From positions 434,001 through 498,000 of the forward strand of contig NZ_BAAAIV010000012.1 of NCBI RefSeq assembly GCF_039526245.1: 64,000 nucleotides of DNA. Direction: 5' to 3'. The notes under the pieces are model-generated. The model saw only the letters and a program-made list of their open reading frames with translations, was not told the DNA's origin and ran no database searches. This DNA comes from Arthrobacter_H rhombi. GTDB lineage: Bacteria; Actinomycetota; Actinomycetes; Actinomycetales; Micrococcaceae. Below are positions 1 to 8,222 of the stretch, piece by piece. Made by a program: the position numbers and the translations under genes. Position 1 is the first letter of the stretch. Each line of letters starts with the position of its first letter.

Positions 1-978
1 ATGGTGATCTCGCACGACACCGGCCTCTTGGAGGCGACGGTGAACAAGGTCATCCACCTGGACGCCAACCGGGCCACCATGGACCTCTACAACCTGGGGT
101 GGAAGCGTTACCTCGAACAGCGCGAGACCGACGAGCGGTCCCGCAAGCGCGAGCGTGCCAACACCGAGAAGAAGGCCACCACGCTGCTGGCCCAGGCCAA
201 CAAGATGAAGGCCAGGGCCTCCGGCGCCTCCGCTGCGCAGAGCATGCTCAAGCGCGTGGACCGGCTCATGGGCGGCCTGGAGGACGTGCGCGTGCAGGAC
301 CGCGTGGCGGCACTGCGCTTCCCGGATCCGGCGCCGTGTGGCAAGACGCCCATGATGGCCAAGAACCTCAGCAAGTCCTACGGGTCCCTGGAGATCTTCA
401 TGGACGTGGACCTGGCGATTGACCGCGGCTCCAAGGTGGTCATCCTGGGCCTGAACGGCGCGGGCAAGACCACGCTCCTGAAGATGCTGGCCGGTGCCGC
501 GGAACCGGACACCGGCGAGATCATCCCCGGGCATGGGCTGAAGATCGGCTACTACGCCCAGGAGCACGACACGCTCGACACCGAACGCAGCGTCCTGGAG
601 AACATGCGGTCCGCGGCACCCGATAGCCTCGGCGATGCCGAGGTCCGGGGCATCCTGGGTTCGTTCATGTTCAGCGGCGACGACGTGAACAAGCCGGCAG
701 GGGTCCTCTCCGGCGGCGAGAAGACCCGTCTGGCGCTGGCCACGATCGTGGCGTCCAGCGCCAACGTGCTGCTGCTCGATGAGCCGACGAACAACCTGGA
801 CCCCGCCAGCCGCGCGGAGATCCTGAACGCGCTGAGCAACTACCCCGGCGCCGTTGTCATGGTCAGCCACGATGAGGGTGCTGTCGCGGCCCTGAACCCC
901 GAGCGGGTGGTCCTGTTGCCCGACGGCGACGAGGACCTGTGGAATGACAGCTACCTTGACCTGGTCACGTTGGCCTAG
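1..978 (+). CDS. ABC-F family ATPase, C-terminal part (5' end outside window)
   Basis: Translation-associated ABC-F type ATPase. These proteins have two ABC domains and no membrane domain, and act at the ribosome exit site. The fragment begins inside the H-loop of the first domain (VISHD), followed by a basic helical linker (about residues 30-95) and the complete second ABC domain: Walker A GLNGAGKTT near residue 149, signature LSGGEKTRLA near 238, and Walker B LLLDEPTNNLD near 258. The ATG at base 1 is an internal methionine, so the real start lies upstream. A perfect hairpin follows the stop. The exact ABC-F subfamily cannot be assigned without the missing N-terminus. Confidence 0.9.
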   Translation: MVISHDTGLLEATVNKVIHLDANRATMDLYNLGWKRYLEQRETDERSRKRERANTEKKATTLLAQANKMKARASGASAAQSMLKRVDRLMGGLEDVRVQDRVAALRFPDPAPCGKTPMMAKNLSKSYGSLEIFMDVDLAIDRGSKVVILGLNGAGKTTLLKMLAGAAEPDTGEIIPGHGLKIGYYAQEHDTLDTERSVLENMRSAAPDSLGDAEVRGILGSFMFSGDDVNKPAGVLSGGEKTRLALATIVASSANVLLLDEPTNNLDPASRAEILNALSNYPGAVVMVSHDEGAVAALNPERVVLLPDGDEDLWNDSYLDLVTLA

Positions 979-991
979 TTTCCTGCGGTTT

Positions 992-1032
992 CGCACAGCG
1001 GGCTCCCGGCATTGCCGGGAGCCCGCTGTGCG
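992..1032. terminator. Bidirectional terminator between ABC-F gene and surf1
   Basis: A perfect 19-bp inverted repeat (arms 992-1010 and 1014-1032) with a 3-nt loop lies between two convergent genes. There is no clear T-run, as is common for actinobacterial terminators. Confidence 0.75.
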
Positions 1033-1050
1033 TGGTGAACCTTGGCGTTC

Positions 1051-1944
1051 CTAGCGGCGGGACTGGTCCTCGAACCTGTCCAGGTAGGCGTCTTCGAGTT
1101 CCTCGTCCGTCGGGGCGTCACCGCGCCGGCGCGTGGGCCGCTGCCGCGGGGCCCGGTAGGCGGAATGGATGACTTCCACGCCGGCCGCCTTGGCCTCGGC
1201 GGCTTCCTGGGCGTCCTCGCGGTTGATGCGCGCCTGTTGGCGCGCCGCGTAGCCCAGCCCCACGAAGGACAGGACGCCGAAGGCGAACCACTGCAACGAG
1301 TAGGACATGTGGTTGCCGGTATCCACGGACGGACGTTCCAGCGCAGTCGGCATGGTGGCCACGGACGGCTGCTCGGAGGCGAGGACGCCATAGGCGCCGG
1401 GGGCGACGGGGTAGCCGAGCATGTCCGCGACCCGGGGGAGCTCCACCGAGGCAATCTGCCCCGCGGGGGCGGACCGCGATACCGCGGGCTCGCCGACCTT
1501 CAGCCGGGCGGTGACCTGCACCGTTCCCTCCGGGGGAGCGGGGACGTCATCCGGGCGGCCTGCCGAATCATCGCCGATGGGGAGCCATCCGCGGTCGATC
1601 ATCACCACGGTGCCCTCCTCGGTGCGGAACGGCACCAGCACCTCGTAGCCGGGGGCACCGTTATCCGGTCGGTTGCGCACGATCAGGGTGTCCTGGGCGA
1701 GATAGGTACCCGTCATCTTCACGGGAGTCCAGGCCTTCTCCTCTGGGAGCGACTGGAAGTAGGGGCGCGCCTGGGTGAAGGACAGGGGCGTGGCGTCATA
1801 GTTGGCCTCGACCCGTGAATTGTCGGCCTGTGCCTCGGCGAGCCGGTTCATCTGCCACCGGCCCAGTCCCACACAGGCGGCCGCGAAGATGCAGACCAGC
1901 AGCAGCCAGCCGAGCCAGCGCGTGCTGGCCAGGAATCGGTACAC
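1051..1944 (-). CDS. SURF1 family protein (cytochrome oxidase assembly)
   Basis: SURF1 proteins are two-helix membrane proteins that assist cytochrome c oxidase assembly. This 297-residue protein has an N-terminal transmembrane segment (about residues 9-28, then GRWQMNRL), a soluble central region with the conserved RGW (IDRGWLP), and a second membrane segment near residues 215-235 (LQWFAFGVLSF). The basic tail is cytoplasmic by inference. I chose the GTG at 1944 because AGGAGGG lies 8 nt upstream; an ATG at 2007 would overlap the preceding gene. It is the last gene of a three-gene operon, 4 nt after the small protein. Confidence 0.85.
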   Translation of the reverse strand: MYRFLASTRWLGWLLLVCIFAAACVGLGRWQMNRLAEAQADNSRVEANYDATPLSFTQARPYFQSLPEEKAWTPVKMTGTYLAQDTLIVRNRPDNGAPGYEVLVPFRTEEGTVVMIDRGWLPIGDDSAGRPDDVPAPPEGTVQVTARLKVGEPAVSRSAPAGQIASVELPRVADMLGYPVAPGAYGVLASEQPSVATMPTALERPSVDTGNHMSYSLQWFAFGVLSFVGLGYAARQQARINREDAQEAAEAKAAGVEVIHSAYRAPRQRPTRRRGDAPTDEELEDAYLDRFEDQSRR

Positions 1945-1948
1945 GGGG

Positions 1949-2191
1949 TCAGCCCTCCTGGGCGTCGTCGGACAGGGGGAGCGCTTCCTTGAACAGGCCG
2001 CGCTCACTCAGATAGGTCGTCAACCAGTCGCGATGCCCCTCGCAGGCCAGCCAGGTCTTCCGCCGCTCCGGGGTATGGATCCGGGGGTTGTTCCAGAGCA
2101 GCCGCCAGGCAGCCGGCTCGCGGCACGCCTTGCGGGAGCAGGTCGGGATGGCCGGGCCCTCGACGCCTGACAGCTGGTCGAAAATGCTCAT
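1949..2191 (-). CDS. Small conserved actinobacterial protein (often labelled acetone carboxylase)
   Basis: An 80-residue protein of a family widespread in Micrococcales that databases often mislabel as acetone carboxylase; the real function is unknown. It has CSRKAC near the N-terminus, WNNPRIHTPERRK in the middle, then WLACEGH. The pairing of a Cys-x4-Cys with a Cys-x2-His resembles a small metal site, which is inference. The ATG at 2191 overlaps the stop of the DUF3099 gene (ATGA at 2188-2191), so the two are probably translationally coupled. The next gene encodes SURF1. Confidence 0.7.
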   Translation of the reverse strand: MSIFDQLSGVEGPAIPTCSRKACREPAAWRLLWNNPRIHTPERRKTWLACEGHRDWLTTYLSERGLFKEALPLSDDAQEG

Positions 2192-2685
2192 CCGCGGTGG
2201 TGTTCCCGTCCGCGGTGGGCCCCGGGGGCATCGCCGGGCGCGGGCTCCTCGGGGGTGTACCACTCGCCGGGCAGCACCTCGGATTCGGGCTCCGCCTGGG
2301 CTGGGGTGGCCTCCGGGCGCCCGGGCTCCTGGCCGGCGGGGGCTTCCTGGCCGGCGGCGCCCGGCGCGGGGCCACTGGTCAGCGCGGAGGGGGGCTCGGC
2401 GTCGTAGTAGTTGCCGGCGCTGCGCTTGTCCAGATTGGTTCCACTGGCGTTGGCGAGGATCACGGCAAAGTACGGCAGGACGACGGCCAGCACGAGCATG
2501 ACGACCTGTATCCAGCCGTGCACGAAGAAGGCCGCGATGAAACAGGCCAGGCGCACTGACATCGAGACGGTGTACTTGATGGTGCGGGAGCGCATGTCGG
2601 CAGAGCGTGACTCATCGGCATCGGTGATCCGTTGCGGATGGCCCGCGGTGGGCTGCGCGTGGGGGTGCTGGGGATTCTGGCTCAT
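2188..2685 (-). CDS. DUF3099 domain membrane protein
   Basis: A 165-residue protein with two closely spaced membrane helices (about residues 40-80, around CFIAAFFVHGW and VVMLVLAVVLPYFAVI) preceded by ITDADESRSADMRSR, characteristic of DUF3099. The C-terminal third is a Pro/Ala/Glu-rich disordered tail. GGAAGA lies 4 nt before the ATG. It heads the operon with the small Cys protein and surf1, and is transcribed away from fabG. Function unknown; linkage to SURF1 suggests a respiratory membrane role, which is inference. Confidence 0.75.
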   Translation of the reverse strand: MSQNPQHPHAQPTAGHPQRITDADESRSADMRSRTIKYTVSMSVRLACFIAAFFVHGWIQVVMLVLAVVLPYFAVILANASGTNLDKRSAGNYYDAEPPSALTSGPAPGAAGQEAPAGQEPGRPEATPAQAEPESEVLPGEWYTPEEPAPGDAPGAHRGREHHRG

Positions 2686-2806
2686 GATTCTTCCGTCGGC
2701 TGCCCCTCCATTGTCTCACCACCGCCTCGATCCGCCGAACCCACGCGCGGATCGGCCCGTGGATAGACTGGTGCCCAGAACATCGACCATCCGACGTGGA
2801 GGACCC

Positions 2807-3532
2807 ATGACCGAAAACGCCCAGCACACCGCCCGCAGCGTCCTGATCACCGGCGGCAACCGGGGGATCGGCCTGGCCATCGCCCGGGCCTTCGAGGCCA
2901 ACGGCGACCAGGTGGCCATCACCTACCGCAGCGGGGAGGTCCCCGCAGGCCTGCTGGGCGTCCAAGCGGACGTGACGGATACCGCATCGATCGATGCCGC
3001 GTTCGCCACGGTGGAAGCCGAACACGGCCCCGTCGAGGTGCTCGTCGCCAACGCCGGGATGACCCGCGACATGCTGTTGCTGCGCATGAACGAGGACGAC
3101 TTCTCCTCGGTGCTGGATACCAACCTCACCGGCGCCTTCCGTGTGATCAAACGCGCCTCCAAGGGCATGATCCGGGCCCGCAAGGGCCGCATCGTGCTGA
3201 TCTCCTCGGTGGTGGGCCTGTTGGGCTCTGCCGGCCAGGTCAACTACGCGGCCTCCAAGGCCGGTCTGGTGGGCATGGCCCGCTCGATCACCCGGGAACT
3301 GGGATCGCGGGGGATCACTGCCAACGTCGTCGCACCGGGATTCGTGAACACCGATATGACGGCGGAACTGCCGGAGGCCACCCAGAAGGAATACCTCGCG
3401 AGCATCCCGGCGGCACGCTTTGCGGAGTCCGACGAGGTGGCCGGAGTGGTGCGCTGGCTGGCCAGCGACGAGGCAGCCTACATTTCCGGCGCGGTCATCC
3501 CGGTCGACGGCGGATTGGGCATGGGCCACTAG
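2807..3532 (+). CDS. fabG: 3-oxoacyl-ACP reductase FabG
   Basis: A classical short-chain dehydrogenase of 241 residues that reduces 3-oxoacyl-ACP with NADPH in type II fatty acid synthesis. It shows the nucleotide motif TGGNRGIG near residue 16, NAG in LVANAGM, and a catalytic Ser-Tyr-Lys set with Tyr147 and Lys151 in NYAASKAG. The C-terminus PVDGGLGMGH is typical of FabG. I use the ATG at 2807 with GGAGG just upstream, because longer upstream extensions run into the divergent gene. A possible terminator or attenuator separates it from the following FabL-like gene, giving an arrangement parallel to mycobacterial fabG1-inhA. Confidence 0.88.
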   Translation: MTENAQHTARSVLITGGNRGIGLAIARAFEANGDQVAITYRSGEVPAGLLGVQADVTDTASIDAAFATVEAEHGPVEVLVANAGMTRDMLLLRMNEDDFSSVLDTNLTGAFRVIKRASKGMIRARKGRIVLISSVVGLLGSAGQVNYAASKAGLVGMARSITRELGSRGITANVVAPGFVNTDMTAELPEATQKEYLASIPAARFAESDEVAGVVRWLASDEAAYISGAVIPVDGGLGMGH

Positions 3533-3606
3533 GTCCTGGCCGCACGAAATTTGTGGCTTCCCTACAACTGCACGACGCCGGCCCGGCTGGCAAGATGGAG
3601 GGGAGC

Positions 3607-3629
3607 GCCCGCGCTGCGGGCACCTTTTT
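3607..3629 (+). terminator. Terminator or attenuator between fabG and the FabL-like gene
   Basis: GCCCGC (3607-3612) pairs with GCGGGC (3616-3621), and five T residues follow at 3625-3629. It lies 46 nt before the next start codon, so it could either end the fabG transcript or attenuate the downstream gene. Confidence 0.45.
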
Positions 3630-3674
3630 GCAGCATTCCCACAACTCCGGGGCTGACCCGGACTAGGAGCATTC

Positions 3675-4418
3675 ATGACCGATCTCTCCGGCAAGACAGC
3701 CATCGTCACCGGTTCCTCGCGCGGCATCGGCGCCGAGGTGGCCAAGAACCTTGCGGCCGAGGGGGCGGCAGTCGTCGTCAACTACCGGCAGAAGGCACCG
3801 CGGGCCAACAAGATCGTTTCCGGCATCACCGAGGCCGGTGGCCGGGCCGTCGCCGTCGGTGCCGACCTGACCTCGGACGAGGGCGCGCAGGCGTTGGTCG
3901 ACGCCGCGCTCGAGAACTTCGGTTCGCTGGACATCCTGGTGCTCAACGCCTCCGGCGGCATGGAAGCGGACCTGGGTGAGGACTACGCGTTGCGGCTGAA
4001 CCGTGATGCGCAGGTCAACATGCTGCGCACCGCCGCCGCTGCCATGCCCGAGGGATCCCGGGTGGTGTTCGTGACCAGCCACCAGGCGCACTTCATCGAT
4101 AAGACGGCCACGCTGGACGCCTACGAGCCGGTGGCACGGTCCAAGCGCGCCGGAGAGCTGGCGTTGCGGGAGGAGATCCCGGCACTGGACGCCAAGGGCA
4201 TCTCGCTCGTCGTCATCTCCGGGGACATGATCGAGGGGACCGTCACCGCCACGTTGCTGGATCGCGCCCAGCCCGGCGCCATCGAGGAACGCCGCAAGGC
4301 GGCCGGCAAGCTGCTGACCGTGGCGGAGTTCGGGGTCCAGGTGGCTGCCATGGCCACCGCCGAGGTGCCGACCGGGCACACCGAATACGCCGGCGGTGCG
4401 GGACACTTCCTGGACTAG
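3675..4418 (+). CDS. SDR oxidoreductase, candidate FabL-type enoyl-ACP reductase
   Basis: A 247-residue short-chain dehydrogenase with an N-terminal TGSSRGIG cofactor motif. Instead of the usual Tyr-x3-Lys, the active site reads YEPVARSK: Tyr150 and Lys157 are separated by six residues, with Ser135 upstream. Tyr-x6-Lys is the hallmark of enoyl-ACP reductases. In combination with a classical TGSSRG-type glycine motif it matches the FabL (enoyl-ACP reductase III) pattern known from Bacillus. Its position directly after fabG supports a role in the last reduction step of fatty acid elongation. Assignment as FabL-like is inference. SD AGGAG lies 5 nt before the ATG. Confidence 0.65.
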   Translation: MTDLSGKTAIVTGSSRGIGAEVAKNLAAEGAAVVVNYRQKAPRANKIVSGITEAGGRAVAVGADLTSDEGAQALVDAALENFGSLDILVLNASGGMEADLGEDYALRLNRDAQVNMLRTAAAAMPEGSRVVFVTSHQAHFIDKTATLDAYEPVARSKRAGELALREEIPALDAKGISLVVISGDMIEGTVTATLLDRAQPGAIEERRKAAGKLLTVAEFGVQVAAMATAEVPTGHTEYAGGAGHFLD

Positions 4419-4439
4419 GTTCCGCGCCCCGTTCCCCGA

Positions 4440-4493
4440 CGAAAAGAGGCGTTCCCGCCGGCAACCTCCTGCCGGCGGGAACGCCTCTTTTCG
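4440..4493. terminator. Bidirectional terminator
   Basis: A perfect 23-bp stem (4440-4462 with 4471-4493) and 8-nt loop lie between two convergent genes. On the plus strand the second arm contains a TTTT run, on the minus strand the mirror run, so it can serve both directions. Confidence 0.85.
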
Positions 4494-4518
4494 TGGGCTC
4501 CGGGGGGACCGGGGGCGG

Positions 4519-6237
4519 TTACTTCTTGTTCGGGTCCTTGCCGCAGACGATCTTGTTCCACGGCTGATAGGTCCAGTGCAGGCTGTCGTGCAGCGTTTCG
4601 GAGCCGGAGGTGCGGGTGCGCTTCACGTCCACGGTGAAGCCCTTCTGGCCACCGGATTCGGGCACGCACTTCTTGGCGTCATTGTAACGCGTCGTGGGAT
4701 TCGTCTGGTTGTAGTGATCCGACGTCGTGGAGGTCACCGTGTACTTCTTGGTGCCCCAGAGCCGGGTGTGGACGCGGTCGCTGGAGACCCACGCCTGGAT
4801 CATGACCGCGTGGCCGGTGTTGTTCTTCCAGGCCATGTCGATCTGCCCTTCCCAGAGCGTGGATTCACGCCCGGCAGGATAGCGGTCGAACCAGCGGCTG
4901 TGCGGACGGTGCGCGATGTTGTCCATGCCGCCGAGCCAGCCGACGTTGAACAGCTGGGTGGAGATCTGCGAGAGACCGCCGCCGACTGCGGTGCTCGAGA
5001 ACCCGTCCTCGACCACACCCGACTCGAAGTAGCCGTTGGCCACCGTGATCGGCGCCAGCGCCTTGGTCAGCGAGAAGGTCTCGCCGGGCATGACGATCAG
5101 GCCGTTGAGTTTGGCCGATCCCGCCCGCAGGTTCTTGGTGCGGACCGAGTCGTACGTGGGGTAGGGGCTGGAGAACTCGACGATCTCCTCCTTCACGCCC
5201 AGGGCCTTGGCCTTCTTCGTCGTCAATTCGGGCTCGGTGACCTTCAGGTCGATGGTGGCGGTGCGGTCCTTCGTGGTCGCCGCGGCCAGGACCTTGTCGG
5301 AGAGTTTCGCCGTGTCGACGCCGTGGCCCTCGACGGCCGGCACGATGCTCGGCTTGCCGCCGCTCAGGACGATCTGGGCGTCCTTGGCGGTGGAGGCCAT
5401 CTTCGGGTTGGCCTGCAGCAGCTGCTGCTCCAGCTTCTTGTTGTCCAGCTTCAGGGTCACCGCCCCGTCGGCCACCGTGAACCCGGCGGCCTGCGCCAGC
5501 GTTTGCGGTGACAGCTGGGCCTTGAGCTTGCCGGCAACGACGGTGACGTCACCGTCCACCAGGGGTTTGGCCTGCTCGTCGCGGGCCTTTTCGAAGGCGG
5601 CCGCCGGGGTCTTCGGTTCCACCGCGGTGGTCTCCACCTCGATCGGCTCGGTGGCACCAAACCACGCGCCCTTGATGCTGCTGGCGGTTGCGTCGACGTC
5701 GATGCCCTGCCCGGTGGTCGGGGCGGTGTAGTCGACTGCTGCGTCCTTGAACGCGATCTTGCCTTCGCTGGCCTTCGCCTCCAGCTTCGGCCGCAGGGCC
5801 TCGACGGCGCTCTGGAGCTGGTCCTGGTTGTCGGTGAGGACGGGCTCGATGGATTCCCCGCCCGTGACCCGGTGCCACAGCACCACGGGATTGAGCGTGT
5901 AGCCGGTCTGCCCGGCCAGGGTCGCATCGACGTCGACACCGAATCCTGCCTGTGCGGGAACCAGCTCGGCCTTCTTCTTTCCGGCGGCGACCGTGATCGG
6001 TTGGCTGGCCAGCGGGTCGAGCTGGTCATGGAGGCGGGCCGCGGCCTGCGAGGCGTCCAGGCCGCCGATCTTCACGCCGTGCACGCTGGCGTCCTGGGGG
6101 ATCTGGTCCCCGACCAGGGCTGCGCCACCGGCATATGCTCCGGCCAGGACGACGACGGCGCCTCCTCCGATCAGCCAGCCCTTGAGCTTCCTGCCGCTGC
6201 GTTGCTTGTCCTGCGTTTTCACCCGCACCTGCTCCAT
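4519..6237 (-). CDS. VanW family protein with peptidoglycan-binding-like repeats
   Basis: A 572-residue cell-envelope protein. A basic N-terminus (RKLKGW) precedes one transmembrane helix (about residues 20-45). Two repeats of the YoaR/PG_binding_4 type follow; each includes a G-V-x-IGG-like start (VHGVKIGGLDASQA) and a VPAQAGFGVDV-like segment. The C-terminal VanW domain (about 355-510) has the conserved ETFSLTKALAP, GGGLSQISTQLFN and NIAHRPHS blocks. VanW-domain proteins are associated with wall-related functions, but the biochemical role is not settled. A GTG five codons in is an alternative start. The gene is monocistronic, with a strong terminator downstream. Confidence 0.8.
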   Translation of the reverse strand: MEQVRVKTQDKQRSGRKLKGWLIGGGAVVVLAGAYAGGAALVGDQIPQDASVHGVKIGGLDASQAAARLHDQLDPLASQPITVAAGKKKAELVPAQAGFGVDVDATLAGQTGYTLNPVVLWHRVTGGESIEPVLTDNQDQLQSAVEALRPKLEAKASEGKIAFKDAAVDYTAPTTGQGIDVDATASSIKGAWFGATEPIEVETTAVEPKTPAAAFEKARDEQAKPLVDGDVTVVAGKLKAQLSPQTLAQAAGFTVADGAVTLKLDNKKLEQQLLQANPKMASTAKDAQIVLSGGKPSIVPAVEGHGVDTAKLSDKVLAAATTKDRTATIDLKVTEPELTTKKAKALGVKEEIVEFSSPYPTYDSVRTKNLRAGSAKLNGLIVMPGETFSLTKALAPITVANGYFESGVVEDGFSSTAVGGGLSQISTQLFNVGWLGGMDNIAHRPHSRWFDRYPAGRESTLWEGQIDMAWKNNTGHAVMIQAWVSSDRVHTRLWGTKKYTVTSTTSDHYNQTNPTTRYNDAKKCVPESGGQKGFTVDVKRTRTSGSETLHDSLHWTYQPWNKIVCGKDPNKK

Positions 6238-6354
6238 GTCCGTGTCAATGGTGGCGCGTCACACCGCGCACACCTGTTGCATCCTAGCGCCGTGGGCTGG
6301 GGTCATCCTGAAGATCTCGGCAGCGTTTCCGAGGTAGTTATGCAATCGTCATGA

Positions 6355-7284
6355 TCAAACACCCGCGAGGTGGCGCACGATGTCCAGACGCGGCACGTCG
6401 ATCGCCGCGTCGGCTGCGGCACGCAACGCCGGTTTCGCCCGGTAGGCAATACCCAGCCCGGCGGCCCGGACCATCAACAGGTCATTGGCCCCGTCTCCGG
6501 CGGCGATCGTGTGCTCCAGCGGGATGCCCGCGTCGGCAGCCCAGCGGCGCAGGCAGGCCTCCTTGGTGGCGGCGTCGACCACGTCCCCGGTCACGGTCCC
6601 GGTGAGCAGGCCGTCGGCGGAGGAGAGGTCGTTGGCCACGGCGAAATCCAGGCCGAGCTCCTCCGCCAACGGGGTGAGGATCTGGATGAATCCTCCGGAG
6701 ACCACACCCACCAGGTGCCCGGCCGCATGGAAGGCCTCCACCAGTTCGCGGGCGCCCTCCGAGAGCACGACGGCGGCACGCACCTCATCGATGACCCCGG
6801 CATCCAGCCCGGCCAGGGTGGCCACCCGGGCGTGCAAGCTGCCGGCGAAGTCCAGTTCGCCCCGCATGGCCGCTTCGGTGACCGCCGCGACCTCGGCCTC
6901 GCGGCCGGCATGGGCTGCCAGGAGCTCGATGACCTCCTGTTGGATGAGCGTGGAATCGACGTCCATGACCAGCAGCTTGCGCGGGGCCTCGATGAGCGTT
7001 GCGGCCACGAGTGCATGTTCGGCGCCGTCACCTCGCAGCTCGGCGACCAGTGCGGCCCCCGAGGTCTGCAGCGGATCCCGAGCATCCGCCGTCGTGCCCC
7101 CTGCACCCGGTGTGTGGGACACAGCGCGTCGGGTTCCTGCGTAGCCCGGCCCCTCGAAGGTGGTGCAGTCATGCACCGCAAAGCCGTGGGAGGCCAGGAC
7201 GGCGTCGAGTGCGGCGGCATCCAGCCGGGACGAGGGCGCATCGTCGAGACGGTGGTGGGATACGAGGTAGGCGCAGATCTCCAT
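6355..7284 (-). CDS. serB: Phosphoserine phosphatase SerB
   Basis: A 309-residue haloacid-dehalogenase phosphatase catalysing the last step of serine synthesis, hydrolysis of O-phosphoserine. The catalytic motif DVDSTLI has Asp108 as nucleophile and Asp110 as general acid. VVSGGF supplies motif II, the lysine lies in DAATKEACL, and GDGANDLLM is motif IV. About 100 residues precede the HAD core, as in SerB proteins with a degenerate ACT-like N-terminal region. It is transcribed divergently from the ABC ATPase gene, 132 nt away. Confidence 0.88.
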   Translation of the reverse strand: MEICAYLVSHHRLDDAPSSRLDAAALDAVLASHGFAVHDCTTFEGPGYAGTRRAVSHTPGAGGTTADARDPLQTSGAALVAELRGDGAEHALVAATLIEAPRKLLVMDVDSTLIQQEVIELLAAHAGREAEVAAVTEAAMRGELDFAGSLHARVATLAGLDAGVIDEVRAAVVLSEGARELVEAFHAAGHLVGVVSGGFIQILTPLAEELGLDFAVANDLSSADGLLTGTVTGDVVDAATKEACLRRWAADAGIPLEHTIAAGDGANDLLMVRAAGLGIAYRAKPALRAAADAAIDVPRLDIVRHLAGV

Positions 7285-7403
7285 GGGGGTGATTCTTTCG
7301 TGCCGGGGCCCGGGCGCGCCAGTTCGCGTCGGCCGGTGGCCCGCTGTGCGACGCGGCCGGGGGCACGCGAGCCCACGTTTGGTTGATCATGGCGGTGTTG
7401 CCT

Positions 7404-7409
7404 TAGGGT
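7404..7409 (+). promoter_or_regulatory. -10 box TAGGGT, leaderless start of the ABC gene
   Basis: TAGGGT ends 7 nt before the ATG at 7417 and there is no Shine-Dalgarno sequence. This spacing places the transcript start at or next to the start codon. No convincing -35 is seen (TTGATC lies at a short 15-nt spacing). Confidence 0.45.
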
Positions 7410-7416
7410 TTTGACC

Positions 7417-8208
7417 ATGAATGATGTGCTTTCCTTTGCCGGAATCGACGTGGTCCGGGGTCAGAAGAACCTCCTGACGGGTATCGACTGGCAGGTGAAG
7501 GACGATGAGCGGTGGGTTGTCCTGGGCCCGAACGGTGCGGGAAAGACCACGCTGTTGCAGATCGCCGCGGCGCGCATGCACCCCACGCGGGGCACCGCTT
7601 CGATCCTCGATGAGACCCTGGGACGCGTCGACGTGTTCGAGTTGCGTCCGCGCATCGGGCTGTCCTCCGGCGCCCTGGCCTCCCACATCCCCGCCCACGA
7701 AACCGTATTGAACACCGTGGTGACCGCCGCCTATGGCACCACCGGTCGGTGGCGCGAGAAGTACGATCCGATGGATGAGCGGCGGGCCTTCACCCTGTTG
7801 CATGACTGGGGCATGTCCACGCTCATCAACCGGAAGTTCGGTTCCCTGAGCGACGGCGAACGCAAACGCGTGCAGATCGCCCGCGCCCTGATGACCGACC
7901 CGGAACTGCTGCTGCTGGACGAGCCCGGAGCCGGCCTGGATCTGGCTGGCCGCGAGGACCTGGTGGCGCGCCTGTCCGAGTTGGCGGCCGATGAGGAGGC
8001 CCCGGCGATGGTCCTGGTGACCCACCACCTCGAGGAGATCCCGCCGGGGTTCACCCACGCCCTGTTGCTGAACGAGGGATCCATTGTCGCGGCGGGTCCG
8101 ATCGGGGACACGCTCACCGAGGCCAACCTGGCGGGCACCTTCTCCATGGACCTCGCCCTGCGCGTGGACGCCGGCCGGTACACCGCCGTCGCCCGCCACG
8201 GCGCCTAG
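7417..8208 (+). CDS. Stand-alone ABC transporter ATP-binding protein
   Basis: A 263-residue ABC ATPase with Walker A GPNGAGKTT near residue 42, a signature-like LSDGERKRVQIAR near 145, Walker B LLLLDEPGAGLD and the switch histidine in VTHHLEE. The signature has Ser-Asp-Gly in place of Ser-Gly-Gly, a variant seen in the ModF/YlmA type of ABC protein. No membrane-domain gene adjoins it; the next gene encodes a TSUP permease, which does not use an ATPase. Substrate unknown. I use the ATG at 7417 rather than the upstream TTG because of the -10 box spacing. Confidence 0.8.
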   Translation: MNDVLSFAGIDVVRGQKNLLTGIDWQVKDDERWVVLGPNGAGKTTLLQIAAARMHPTRGTASILDETLGRVDVFELRPRIGLSSGALASHIPAHETVLNTVVTAAYGTTGRWREKYDPMDERRAFTLLHDWGMSTLINRKFGSLSDGERKRVQIARALMTDPELLLLDEPGAGLDLAGREDLVARLSELAADEEAPAMVLVTHHLEEIPPGFTHALLLNEGSIVAAGPIGDTLTEANLAGTFSMDLALRVDAGRYTAVARHGA

Positions 8209-8222
8209 GACCGCCGCCGCCC

